Shown here one piece after another: positions 17,990 to 25,742 of a stretch of 30,604 nt of DNA (position 1 is the stretch's first letter; each line of letters opens with the position of its first letter). Source of the stretch: a virus. The translations under genes were made by a program, and so were the position numbers. The stretch lies in IMG/VR virus record IMGVR_UViG_3300010354_000370, positions 1 to 30,604 of that record. One strand, 5' to 3'. Under the pieces are notes generated by a model that worked only from the letters and a program-made list of their open reading frames with translations, had not been told where the DNA came from and made no database searches.

Positions 17990-20233
17990 ATGCCATTTTC
18001 AGCAGTAACTTGTTTAACTTATACTGGTACAACAACACTTGGAGGAACATTAAATTTATATAGTGATGTTGATAGCTTTAATTCGCCTTTTCAATCAAGT
18101 ATAAATTTATCAGCAATTACGGGTAACGAGTGTCCTTATTATATTTCAAACGTACCTGACGGAACAACACAAATAAGAATATTTGATATAGTAACGGGGT
18201 GTTATTGTGATATTCCTATAGAATCTAATGATTTATGTGTTTCATGTGATTTAGATTTTAATGTATATAGTGCATCAACAGTTGGTAGAATTGTTGCCGG
18301 TGATTTAACAGGTTTGTGCGACCCAAGTATTACTGATTATAGAATATATTGGTACAATACTGGAGACACAACAACACCAATATTTACATCAGGATTAGGA
18401 ACTGAGTACCAACCGTATTCGTTTACACACCCTTTAACAGGTAGTAGTGCGATTTTTGCACCTGCAGGTACCTATATACCAATTATAGATAAAATAAAAT
18501 TAAGTGGTCTAACATTTTCACAGACAGGTGGGACCGGAAACATACCAGCGGAACTTGATTGTTTTACTGCAACAACTGTGACTGTTAATTATTTTACATG
18601 TGACAATGGTGATGGTAGTAGTAATGATGCTAATTATGAACATAGAGTACAATTTTCAGGGGCGGCTGCTGGTGTTACGCCACAATCATTATTTTCTGAT
18701 TTTTTATTTACGGGAACTAGCAGTTACTTTGCTTGGAAATTTTGTGGGTTTGCTGTTGAAGATAGATTAAGATTAACCTATTCAGGTTCCGCCTATTCAG
18801 AACCAATAATTATTGAAGATATTGTTATAGGGTCTAATTTATCTACAAGTAATTTTAATTTAAATAATTTACCTAAAAGTGCTGATACACTATCCTCTAA
18901 CAACTACATTAAAAAAGTTTCTTGCTTAACAGGACTAACAAGAAATATTAATGATACTCTAAGATTAGAAGTTATACCTAATAGTGCAAATACTCAAACA
19001 AATTGGGATTTTTATTTTCAATGTTTAGACACATTTGATCAAAATACATGTATTATAACAAACAACCCTTATAAGATTTCAGCATCAACAATAAACTCAA
19101 TTACTGGTAGTTGTAATACAAACAATATTAATTACTATGTAAGTGCGTGCACAAGAAATAGTGATGATTTTAGTAAATATATCGTAAATGATAATGATGG
19201 TTCAATAATGAACGGAACTAATTACAGCATCTTTAATTTATATAACCCAAGTGGTATAAGATTGTTATTTACTGGTAATATGACAATTAACTCACCTGTA
19301 TTTAGTAACACCCAAGTAAAAGATACTTCACCACAAACTTGTTCTACACCAAACACAAATACAATTGAATATAAAAAATATGTTAGTGGAGGAACTATTG
19401 GTGTAATTGATATGACTTTTAATACTATTAGTGATCTTGATCATTATTATAATGGTTATTTATCAATTATTAGTGGTAGTTCGACTCTTGTAGGTGGTTG
19501 TGCAACATCGACAGGGGCATGGAGCGGAACACCAAACGACCCGACAGATATAAGATATTATAGGTATTTTACACTTGGAATACCAAATAATACTGGTAGT
19601 ACTAATTGTGGTGATGGAACGACTACATTACTATACAATATACACCCATCTTCTGTTGTTACTACAGGAACTTCAGGTCCTAATTACACTATGAGATTAA
19701 CGATGCCAACAATAGTAAATAGTATAACAGATCCATGTATAACCGCGGGAACTGTGGGTTCATATGTTAATGTTATAAATTTATCTTCTACTGGAACCTC
19801 TAATAATTTTACAGGAACTACTTTAACTGGTAGTAAATATACAGATCCATTTTACAAATTTAGTATTGGGTGTAGTGGGGTAACATCTGTAAGTGCTGTA
19901 ACGGCTCAAGGATTTTTTGATTACCCAAAATATTTTAATGAAACTATACCGTATACTGGTTTAACACCAACCATAGTACCATCATTATCTGCCAAAACAT
20001 TTAATTTTGACACTTCAGGTTTTACCTTTTTTAATTTAAGTAATAATAGAGGTTATTATAGGGCGTTTTCATATTCTTACCTTACAGTATTAAATAACCC
20101 TTCAGATTTCAGAGATTTTGAAATATATGCAAATCAATACTCAGGTGGAACCGTAGGTAGTTTTTTATTAATTTATAGTTATACGGGAGCTACTTCTGCA
20201 TCAACAATACACGATCCGTCATATTTTATATGA
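17990..20233 (+). CDS. Putative fibre/tail surface protein
   Basis: A 747-residue Thr/Ser/Asn-rich beta protein with scattered cysteine pairs (CYCDIPIESNDLCVSC near residues 68-84). It lies between an SprB-repeat gene and a mini-Ig gene, separated by 9 nt upstream and a 4-nt ATGA overlap downstream. No membrane or coiled-coil segments are evident. Several stretches (such as FDYPKYFNETIPYTGLTPTI) look like surface-exposed beta structure. The family is not recognised. Virion surface location is inferred from composition, neighbours and same-strand packing. Evidence for the reading frame is strong because it is very long and continuous. Confidence 0.5.
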   Translation: MPFSAVTCLTYTGTTTLGGTLNLYSDVDSFNSPFQSSINLSAITGNECPYYISNVPDGTTQIRIFDIVTGCYCDIPIESNDLCVSCDLDFNVYSASTVGRIVAGDLTGLCDPSITDYRIYWYNTGDTTTPIFTSGLGTEYQPYSFTHPLTGSSAIFAPAGTYIPIIDKIKLSGLTFSQTGGTGNIPAELDCFTATTVTVNYFTCDNGDGSSNDANYEHRVQFSGAAAGVTPQSLFSDFLFTGTSSYFAWKFCGFAVEDRLRLTYSGSAYSEPIIIEDIVIGSNLSTSNFNLNNLPKSADTLSSNNYIKKVSCLTGLTRNINDTLRLEVIPNSANTQTNWDFYFQCLDTFDQNTCIITNNPYKISASTINSITGSCNTNNINYYVSACTRNSDDFSKYIVNDNDGSIMNGTNYSIFNLYNPSGIRLLFTGNMTINSPVFSNTQVKDTSPQTCSTPNTNTIEYKKYVSGGTIGVIDMTFNTISDLDHYYNGYLSIISGSSTLVGGCATSTGAWSGTPNDPTDIRYYRYFTLGIPNNTGSTNCGDGTTTLLYNIHPSSVVTTGTSGPNYTMRLTMPTIVNSITDPCITAGTVGSYVNVINLSSTGTSNNFTGTTLTGSKYTDPFYKFSIGCSGVTSVSAVTAQGFFDYPKYFNETIPYTGLTPTIVPSLSAKTFNFDTSGFTFFNLSNNRGYYRAFSYSYLTVLNNPSDFRDFEIYANQYSGGTVGSFLLIYSYTGATSASTIHDPSYFI

Positions 20234-20520
20234 GCACTCAAATTTTTACCATATCAGGAATCACAGGCGGGGCAACACCACTTACATTTTTTTTGTGTGA
20301 CCAAAACGGTAACAATTGTTCATATTTAGGTACTACCGGAGGTACGTATACCGCATCAACTTTCTATTCAACGGCGACTAGTTTTTTAGTAAAAGTTGTT
20401 GATAGTAATGGATGCTCAACTTTTAAGACAATAAATTGTACTGAAGAAACTAATTTTATAATTACTGAAGACGGATTTATCTTAACAACAGAGGGTGGAG
20501 ATGGTATTGTATTTATATAA
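20230..20520 (+). CDS. Mini-Ig protein 1 (stand-alone adhesin-like domain)
   Basis: A 96-residue protein consisting of one small Ig/SprB-like domain: ISGITGGATPLTFFLCDQNG, then NCSYLG, then SFLVKVVDSNGCSTFKTINC. It aligns by eye with the proteins at 20532 and 23275 (pattern: I..IT.G.SP..V.LC....G..C ... .VKVVD.NGC). A short tail follows, ITEDGFILTTEGGDGIVFI, where a xxEDGxxL motif recurs. The ATGA start overlaps the preceding gene. Two Cys in the CxxxxxxC segment and two in the NGC...C segment could form disulphides once outside the cell; that is inference. Probable role: small decoration or adhesin subunit on fibres. Confidence 0.6.
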   Translation: MSTQIFTISGITGGATPLTFFLCDQNGNNCSYLGTTGGTYTASTFYSTATSFLVKVVDSNGCSTFKTINCTEETNFIITEDGFILTTEGGDGIVFI

Positions 20521-20529
20521 TATTTATTA
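20521..20529 (+). promoter_or_regulatory. TATTTATTA motif before mini-Ig gene 2
   Basis: TATTTATTA fills the 11-nt gap and starts 11 nt before the ATG at 20532. A second TATTTATATAA is at 20510-20520, over the end of the previous gene. Same motif class as elsewhere; chance is possible in AT-rich DNA. Confidence 0.3.
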
Positions 20530-20531
20530 TT

Positions 20532-20972
20532 ATGATAATAGAAATAACAGGAGTTACTAGCGGTCAATCACCATATGATGTATTTTTATGTAATACAGGT
20601 GGGACATCATGTTTTTTTGTTTCAGGAAATACCAATATACCCCCATCTATTTTAATTGACTCTGAAAATTATTTTCCTGGTGAAGAGGATCTTTTACTTA
20701 GAGTTATTGATACTAATGGTTGTGTGTTTGATGAAATACAAGATTGTTCATCAGGATCTACTGGTACGTGTATTTGTAATGAATACGAAGTAAAATGGGG
20801 TCATCCGGGTATTATTAGTTTTAGTTATGACCCATGTTGTCCTAGCGGGACAACATTAACAACCACCGTTAGTTACCCAACAGGATTTTTCTTTTCATCT
20901 TCAACCAACCCAAGTATTATTTCTGGATTTGGAGGAATAATAACAGAAATAGGTGATTTGTGTCCTTGTTAA
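20532..20972 (+). CDS. Mini-Ig protein 2 with Cys-rich C-terminal extension
   Basis: A 146-residue protein. Residues 1-80 form the mini-Ig domain: ITGVTSGQSPYDVFLCNTGG, TSCFFV, then DLLLRVIDTNGCVFDEIQDC. Residues 80-146 add a second part with many cysteines (CICNEYEVKWGHPG, YDPCCPSG, DLCPC at the end). It is a paralogue of the genes at 20230 and 23275. The stop codon shares the TTAA at 20969-20972 with the stop of the reverse-strand glycosyltransferase gene, so the two converge with a 4-nt overlap. Probable virion surface protein; exact partner unknown. Confidence 0.55.
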   Translation: MIIEITGVTSGQSPYDVFLCNTGGTSCFFVSGNTNIPPSILIDSENYFPGEEDLLLRVIDTNGCVFDEIQDCSSGSTGTCICNEYEVKWGHPGIISFSYDPCCPSGTTLTTTVSYPTGFFFSSSTNPSIISGFGGIITEIGDLCPC

Positions 20973-21559
20973 GAAAGAACTATTAGTTTATTTTTCTCTA
21001 TTAAACTTTTTATGTAGTTTGACTCCCAAATGTCGTCATGCTCTTTTGGTTTTTTAAATTTCATATCAACCCAATAATGATGTTTACCACTCCTTTCTTT
21101 TGAAAAACTATCAAAACCAATAATATGTAATGAGTCGTATACATTTTCTAATAACCAAGTAATGACTAATACTCCTGAAGAAGGTAATAAATTTGATTTA
21201 TCGGGTAAATTACTTTCAGATTGTATTCTTTGTCTTAAATTATTATAATAACTTAATGGTATTCTCCATAATATTTTAGGCGTATATGATGGTTTACCGT
21301 TTTCTCCATGTGTATAAATTACTTTGTCTGGTCTAACAAAATCGTCAATAGGTAAAACACCCCTACCAAAGGTTGACCATATTGTTGTTTTTCTTCCTGT
21401 GTAATCTTCAAATCCGGATATCTTACATTGGTTAAATCTTAAAACCTCATCAAAAGAATCAATAATATGCCCTTTTTTTTCAAACATAACCGATGGACCA
21501 TTCCCAACCAAAATACAACTTTTATTTTTATCTAAATTAAAAGGATTTAGAATATTCAT
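20969..21559 (-). CDS. GT29 (sialyltransferase-family) glycosyltransferase
   Basis: A 196-residue protein with the three hallmark sialylmotif regions of family GT29. Residues 15-43 match sialylmotif L (CILVGNGPSVM, then IDSFDEVLRFN). Residues 124-150 resemble motif S (LLPSSGVLVITWLLEN, then HIIGFD). Residues 174-179 (HDDIWE) fit the HxxxxE pattern of motif VS. The DYTGRKTTIWSTFGRG segment (52-67) also fits. GT29 enzymes use CMP-activated nonulosonic or related sugars as donor; the acceptor here is unknown. It lacks a signal peptide and membrane anchor, so it is a cytoplasmic enzyme. It is the only reverse-strand gene in the window, sitting inside the fibre module between a mini-Ig gene and a Pro-Thr gene. 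It may glycosylate virion fibres or host surface precursors. Length is short for eukaryotic GT29 (about 300) but fits compact phage or bacterial versions. Confidence 0.75.
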   Translation of the reverse strand: MNILNPFNLDKNKSCILVGNGPSVMFEKKGHIIDSFDEVLRFNQCKISGFEDYTGRKTTIWSTFGRGVLPIDDFVRPDKVIYTHGENGKPSYTPKILWRIPLSYYNNLRQRIQSESNLPDKSNLLPSSGVLVITWLLENVYDSLHIIGFDSFSKERSGKHHYWVDMKFKKPKEHDDIWESNYIKSLIEKNKLIVLS

Positions 21560-21640
21560 TTTTAGTTTTTTGAAAAATAATAATTAAAATATTTAATAAA
21601 ATAAACTTTCAATTATTTATATAATAAAGTAAAATTTTAA
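21560..21640. promoter_or_regulatory. Divergent 81-nt AT-rich intergenic region
   Basis: This gap separates the reverse-strand glycosyltransferase start (ATG at 21557-21559) from the forward start at 21641. It must carry signals for both directions. A TATTTATA at 21614-21621 precedes the forward gene by 27 nt. No equivalent motif is visible for the reverse gene; its upstream strand is only A/T-rich. No terminator hairpin is seen. Confidence 0.5.
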
Positions 21641-23257
21641 ATGGCGGACATAATATTAAGTAGTTGTTGTTATAATCAAATAGTATATAGTGCATCAAGT
21701 TGGTTACATAGTGTTGCTTATTTAAGTTCATACGAAATTACTGGAGACACCAATATAATTGATGGGTGTTATACTATTGTTACGGGAGTTACTGCTTTAG
21801 GTTCGTTTAGTTTTGATGGTACCGCAACATCTATTATTGACTGTAACGATCCACCTTGTAGTGGGTACTGTTGTACTGAAGATGTTTGTGTTGATATACC
21901 AATAGATTCGTTTAGTGGTTACAATGGTACTTACTCATTGGTAGGTAGTTATAATGCTAAACCATATTGGACAGGAGGTACTAATGTTGGTTATATTTTT
22001 TACGACACAAATAGATGGTGTATAGGTGATGGATTAGGAGGAACTGTTTTCTTTTTTGGGTCTTCCCCAACAGATAGTGTTTGTCCGGACTTTAGTTCAA
22101 GTTTTTACTATGAAGGAACGTGTCTACCAACACCAACCCCAACACCTGACCCGTGCAGTGTTTTAGATTTTGATGTTTTATTAGAATGTGAAATTCCGAT
22201 ACCAACACCCACCCCTACTCCGACACCAACACCTACCCCTACTCCGACACCAACACCAACACCGGACGTATGTAGTGCGTTTACGGTTAATATTAGTAGT
22301 ACTGAGGTAATCCCAACACCTACTCCGACACCTACTCCGACACCTACCCCGACACCAACACCAATTATAGTACCATCTGCAAATACGGTGACATTTGTTA
22401 TTGATAGTGGTAACTTTATTTGTTCAAGTGTTAAAGAACTTGTTGATTGCGAAACTTCAGAAAAATACTACATTTTAGATCCAATCACATATAGTGGTTC
22501 AGGAGTAACAACAGGAACAACTTTCTTAGCAATTCTTAATGATTTTAATTCTGATCAAATTCAATGTGTTACATACACTCAAAATCTATTAAACACGTCA
22601 CCTAATAGAATTATAAAAGATATATTAACCGTTTATAGTGGTGGATGTGAGGAATGTGTTGTGCCTTTGGTTGACCCATGTTCTGCATTTACCGTATCAA
22701 TATCAGCAACCGAAGTTATGCCAACACCAATTACATACCCATCAGGAACAAGTTTTGTATTTACGTCTTGTACAAGTAATTCAATGATTGTTCAAACAGC
22801 GTACCCACCAACAAATATTGTTGATTTTTGTGTATTACAAACACCTTCAGGTCAATGTTACACTTATATTGGTAATTTTGTAAATTACGTACCACCTTCA
22901 GGATTTGTTGTTACAAATCAAGATGTGTTTACCGCAACCACAACCGCAACAACATACACAACTTGTTTAGAGTGTTTAACACCACAACCAATAAGTTTAG
23001 GTTACACGTTATGGAGAGGTAAGGCAGAATATTCATTAGCATGTCCTGTTTGTGAATTAACAAATTATGGGGTTCCTTACAGTTGGTACACCTCTTCTGC
23101 AACCACAACAATAGAAACTGGTGTGTATGTTTATGAAGATTCTTCATTAACAATACCACTTTATGTTGACTATATTGAATACAATACTAAAATATATTCT
23201 GTAGACCAAAATGGAAAATTGACAGAATACTGTAATGTTAACGGTAATTGTACATAA
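21641..23257 (+). CDS. Pro-Thr-repeat, Cys-rich fibre protein
   Basis: A 538-residue protein. The N-terminal 160 residues are Cys- and Tyr-rich ([24 protein letters not shown]). Three Pro-Thr linkers follow at about 161-170, 185-208 and 224-243. The segment [12 protein letters not shown] (from 170), [15 protein letters not shown] (from 209) and [15 protein letters not shown] (from 345) is an internal repeat of about 15-20 residues, each linked to PTP; the last is followed by PTPI rather than a long tract. Residues 250-345 and 365-538 are beta-rich with paired cysteines (CLECL, CPVCE). No signal peptide. The organisation suggests bead-like domains on extended linkers, as in fibre tips. Start is supported by the 81-nt divergent gap. 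Confidence 0.55.
   Translation: MADIILSSCCYNQIVYSASSWLHSVAYLSSYEITGDTNIIDGCYTIVTGVTALGSFSFDGTATSIIDCNDPPCSGYCCTEDVCVDIPIDSFSGYNGTYSLVGSYNAKPYWTGGTNVGYIFYDTNRWCIGDGLGGTVFFFGSSPTDSVCPDFSSSFYYEGTCLPTPTPTPDPCSVLDFDVLLECEIPIPTPTPTPTPTPTPTPTPTPTPDVCSAFTVNISSTEVIPTPTPTPTPTPTPTPTPIIVPSANTVTFVIDSGNFICSSVKELVDCETSEKYYILDPITYSGSGVTTGTTFLAILNDFNSDQIQCVTYTQNLLNTSPNRIIKDILTVYSGGCEECVVPLVDPCSAFTVSISATEVMPTPITYPSGTSFVFTSCTSNSMIVQTAYPPTNIVDFCVLQTPSGQCYTYIGNFVNYVPPSGFVVTNQDVFTATTTATTYTTCLECLTPQPISLGYTLWRGKAEYSLACPVCELTNYGVPYSWYTSSATTTIETGVYVYEDSSLTIPLYVDYIEYNTKIYSVDQNGKLTEYCNVNGNCT
22130..22264 (+). repeat. Pro-Thr DNA repeat tract (imperfect 24-bp units)
   Basis: Two neighbouring 24-bp units (22199-22222, with two differences, and 22223-22246) and shorter flanking copies encode Thr-Pro dipeptides. 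The unit is very close to that at 17843-17920 in another gene. The two tracts could recombine and would delete or duplicate about 4.3 kb, including the glycosyltransferase. Confidence 0.8.
22316..22363 (+). repeat. 12-bp tandem repeat encoding a Pro-Thr linker
   Basis: Four 12-bp units (22316-22327, 22328-22339, 22340-22351, 22352-22363): the first two are identical (ACACCTACTCCG), the third differs by one base and the fourth is diverged. It encodes the third Thr-Pro linker of the gene and is a related but separate expansion from the 24-bp tract upstream. Confidence 0.8.
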
Positions 23258-23262
23258 AAAGA

Positions 23263-23271
23263 TATTTATAA
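23263..23271 (+). promoter_or_regulatory. TATTTATAA motif before mini-Ig gene 3
   Basis: TATTTATAA lies in the 17-nt gap after the Pro-Thr gene and begins 12 nt before the ATG at 23275. It is the same motif and spacing as at 25731. It is a candidate promoter (giving an almost leaderless mRNA) or translation element. Confidence 0.35.
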
Positions 23272-23274
23272 AAT

Positions 23275-23562
23275 ATGGCAATAGAAATAACTATAAATTC
23301 AATAACTTCAGGAACTAGTCCTTATAACGTATATGTATGTGACTTTTGTTCAGGAGGGACGTGCCAACTTATTGGGTCAATAAGTGGAGCAACATACACT
23401 TTTACACTACCTAGTGTTTACGAAACATACTCGTCTTATTTTGTTAAAGTTGTAGACAACAATAATTGTGAATATTGTGAAGAGTTTTCTTCATTTTATA
23501 AACAATTTCAAAATGGAGATTACTTTGAATTTATGGATGGGAATGAGTTTAGTTTTCAATAA
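23275..23562 (+). CDS. Mini-Ig protein 3
   Basis: A 95-residue paralogue of the proteins at 20230 and 20532: INSITSGTSPYNVYVCDFCS, GGTCQLIG, then SYFVKVVDNNNCEYCEEF. The C-terminal 20 residues (FQNGDYFEFMDGNEFSFQ) form a short polar aromatic tail of the same style as the EDGFILTTEGGDG tail of mini-Ig 1, though the sequence differs. The six cysteines include extra CxxC pairs (CDFC, CEYC) not in the other two. Probable small virion surface or fibre-tip subunit. It sits at the start of a new block following a TATTTATAA motif. Confidence 0.6.
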   Translation: MAIEITINSITSGTSPYNVYVCDFCSGGTCQLIGSISGATYTFTLPSVYETYSSYFVKVVDNNNCEYCEEFSSFYKQFQNGDYFEFMDGNEFSFQ

Positions 23563-23583
23563 ATAAAATAAAAAAAATAAAAA

Positions 23584-24108
23584 ATGGCAAGATTAACAGA
23601 TCAAACATTAGCCCAATCAACGGCATTAACACGCACAACATTGATACATATTGTTTATACGGGAGACCCATCCCAAAACCCTGCGGGTTCTTCTTATAAG
23701 GCGGAATTAAATCAGATTGCAACAACAATAGGAGGATACCAATATTATAGTGCTGTTACAATAACTAGTGGCGAAACATTAACATTATTTTCTTCACCTG
23801 TAGAGATACTTCCAGCCCCCGGAGCAAACAAGTATTACGATTTTAAAGTTTATTTTGAATATACTTATAACTCTTCTCCTTATACTAGTAACACATTACT
23901 CCTTGTTGATAATACCAACAAACGAGTATCTAAAGAATTTTATATAGAGGGATCTGACAATGTAATATTAGTAAGTAATATGGACACACAGTCAAACTTA
24001 ACCACAGTTAATTCTAACTTACTATTAAGTACAACAGTTTCAGACCCAACCGGAGGTGATGGGTCATTAAAAGTAAAAATTTACTATAATATAGTTGATT
24101 TCGGATAA
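23584..24108 (+). CDS. Putative fibre-associated protein
   Basis: A 174-residue protein starting MARLTDQTLAQSTALTRTTL followed by IHIVYTGDPSQNPAGSSYKA. The combination of an early 'LIHIVxTxDxSQNPAGSSxKA' segment and a following 'LNQIATTI' is typical of N-terminal parts of phage fibre or tail-spike proteins, as I recall. The remainder is beta-rich (TLLLVDNTNKRVSKEFYIEG, NVILVSNMDT). No Cys residues are present, unlike the neighbours. It may be an adaptor or short fibre. Gap of 21 nt before it carries only poly-A/T with no TATTTATA motif. Confidence 0.5.
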   Translation: MARLTDQTLAQSTALTRTTLIHIVYTGDPSQNPAGSSYKAELNQIATTIGGYQYYSAVTITSGETLTLFSSPVEILPAPGANKYYDFKVYFEYTYNSSPYTSNTLLLVDNTNKRVSKEFYIEGSDNVILVSNMDTQSNLTTVNSNLLLSTTVSDPTGGDGSLKVKIYYNIVDFG

Positions 24109-24111
24109 TAA

Positions 24112-25713
24112 ATGGGATTATTAAGTGGAAATAGTTGTAATATTATAACAATTTTACCTTTAGGTTTAAATTGTGATAGTATTAACGCGTCCACACCTGA
24201 TGCAACAAATGGTTATGTTGCTTTATATATTACGGGTGGTACGCCACCATATAATGTAACATGGGATAATGGATCTCACGGTACATTATTAACAAATTTA
24301 AGTCCTGGAGATTATACTGCAACCGTTGTGGATTATTACGGTGATTTTACAGCAACAACAACATGTTCTGTTGGATTTGATAGTTTTTATTTGGAAGAAT
24401 TTCAAAATTGTAAAGACAACTCAATTGTTTACTACTTAGCGGATATACCATCTATTTTTACGTCAGGAAAAACATATAATTTAACAACACAACAAGGTTG
24501 TTGGAAAAGTAGTGGAACTACTCTTTATACTAATCAAACGTTTATTGATGATTTTGCGGTTATTCAAAATGGGCCTTTTGATGATTGTGTTGATTGTGAA
24601 ACACCCCCACCTCCACCAGTACCTTTACCATCTAATTTATGTATGAACATTGCTCAATATGATGCAACTATATTGGTTTCTTTACAACAAGTTAATTTTT
24701 CATCAGGAACAACAATAAACGGATACCAAAGTTGGACAAGTTCAACACCTTCTTATACTATGTACTACAATACAGGTAACACTAGATGGGAAGTTAGTGG
24801 TTGGACAAGTAGTGGTATTCCTAATTTTCCTTTTCCTGTTGACTACCCTGAAGGTACATGGATTGTTAGTGGTTCGTACTCAAAACAAATTACGGTTGTT
24901 TCTGGAACTTGCGTTTCACCACCATTAAGATTTAGAATAACAAAAGACGACCCAAGTTGTGCATCAGTAAACGATGGATCTATTACAATCAATGTTCAAA
25001 GCGGAACCCCCCCATACTCATATTCGTTAGATGGAGTTAATTATCAAAACTCGCCAAATGTATTTTTTGGTTTAGGTGCGAATAATTACTTAGTTTATGT
25101 TAAAGACTCTCTAAATAATGTTGCAACATTACCTGTCACATTAAACAATACTAGTAATGTTGGTAATTATACTTTAAATTTACAAACAATATCAGTTAAT
25201 ACGGTACCAACAATTAATACTTCTTTAACTAATAAAAGATGGGTTATGAGTGTTCCTTCACTACCTAACAATAAAACAGTTTCGTTTACAATTAATTTAA
25301 GTGCCGGAGTAACAGCAACAACCAACCCATCAACCATATCTATGTTATCTCAACTAAAAAATGACATTTCAGGTTATACAACAGGAACTGCGACCTTATC
25401 TGCACCAACAACATTAGGTTATACTACAAATTCTGTTTTTGATTCTGTATGTAAAGGTGACACATATTACACCGCATTTACAAATACTTATAGTGCAACA
25501 ATAACAGGTAATGGTACAGTTATTTTAGACGTACTACAAAAAGTTTTTACACCACCATCAACCACTACTAGATGTCCAGCATTTGGAAAAATTAGAGATA
25601 GTATAACAATAACAAACGTTTCGATAAACCCACAACAATGTTCTACGGTAACTAATAATACAACACCTAATACAATTGAAACAACAAGAACTGGTTTTGT
25701 TTTAGAGAGTTAA
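24112..25713 (+). CDS. Fibre protein with two SprB-like repeats
   Basis: A 533-residue protein. Residues about 20-82 are an SprB-type unit: TNGYVALYITGGTPPYNVTW, LTNLSPGDYTATVVDYYG. A proline linker (ETPPPPPVPLP, about 162-173) follows a Cys-containing domain. A second unit (about 280-345) reads CASVNDGSITINV, SGTPPYSYSLDG, ANNYLVYVKDSLNN. The C-terminal 190 residues are a Thr/Asn-rich beta domain. It starts 4 nt after the previous stop. It is homologous in domain type, not in order, to the gene at 15512, so these modules seem to be reshuffled between fibre genes. Probable virion adhesin. Confidence 0.65.
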   Translation: MGLLSGNSCNIITILPLGLNCDSINASTPDATNGYVALYITGGTPPYNVTWDNGSHGTLLTNLSPGDYTATVVDYYGDFTATTTCSVGFDSFYLEEFQNCKDNSIVYYLADIPSIFTSGKTYNLTTQQGCWKSSGTTLYTNQTFIDDFAVIQNGPFDDCVDCETPPPPPVPLPSNLCMNIAQYDATILVSLQQVNFSSGTTINGYQSWTSSTPSYTMYYNTGNTRWEVSGWTSSGIPNFPFPVDYPEGTWIVSGSYSKQITVVSGTCVSPPLRFRITKDDPSCASVNDGSITINVQSGTPPYSYSLDGVNYQNSPNVFFGLGANNYLVYVKDSLNNVATLPVTLNNTSNVGNYTLNLQTISVNTVPTINTSLTNKRWVMSVPSLPNNKTVSFTINLSAGVTATTNPSTISMLSQLKNDISGYTTGTATLSAPTTLGYTTNSVFDSVCKGDTYYTAFTNTYSATITGNGTVILDVLQKVFTPPSTTTRCPAFGKIRDSITITNVSINPQQCSTVTNNTTPNTIETTRTGFVLES

Positions 25714-25730
25714 AAAAAATAAAAAATACA

Positions 25731-25739
25731 TATTTATAA
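25731..25739 (+). promoter_or_regulatory. TATTTATAA motif before the large fibre gene
   Basis: TATTTATAA in the 29-nt gap begins 12 nt before the ATG at 25743, the same spacing as at 23263. No Shine-Dalgarno sequence is present. Best-spaced example of the motif class in the window. Confidence 0.4.
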
Positions 25740-25742
25740 CAT

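Noticed and set aside
23677-23690. Short AACCC-TGC-GGGTT hairpin early in the gene at 23584
   Set aside because: Five-base stem within coding sequence; expected by chance and without a T-tract.
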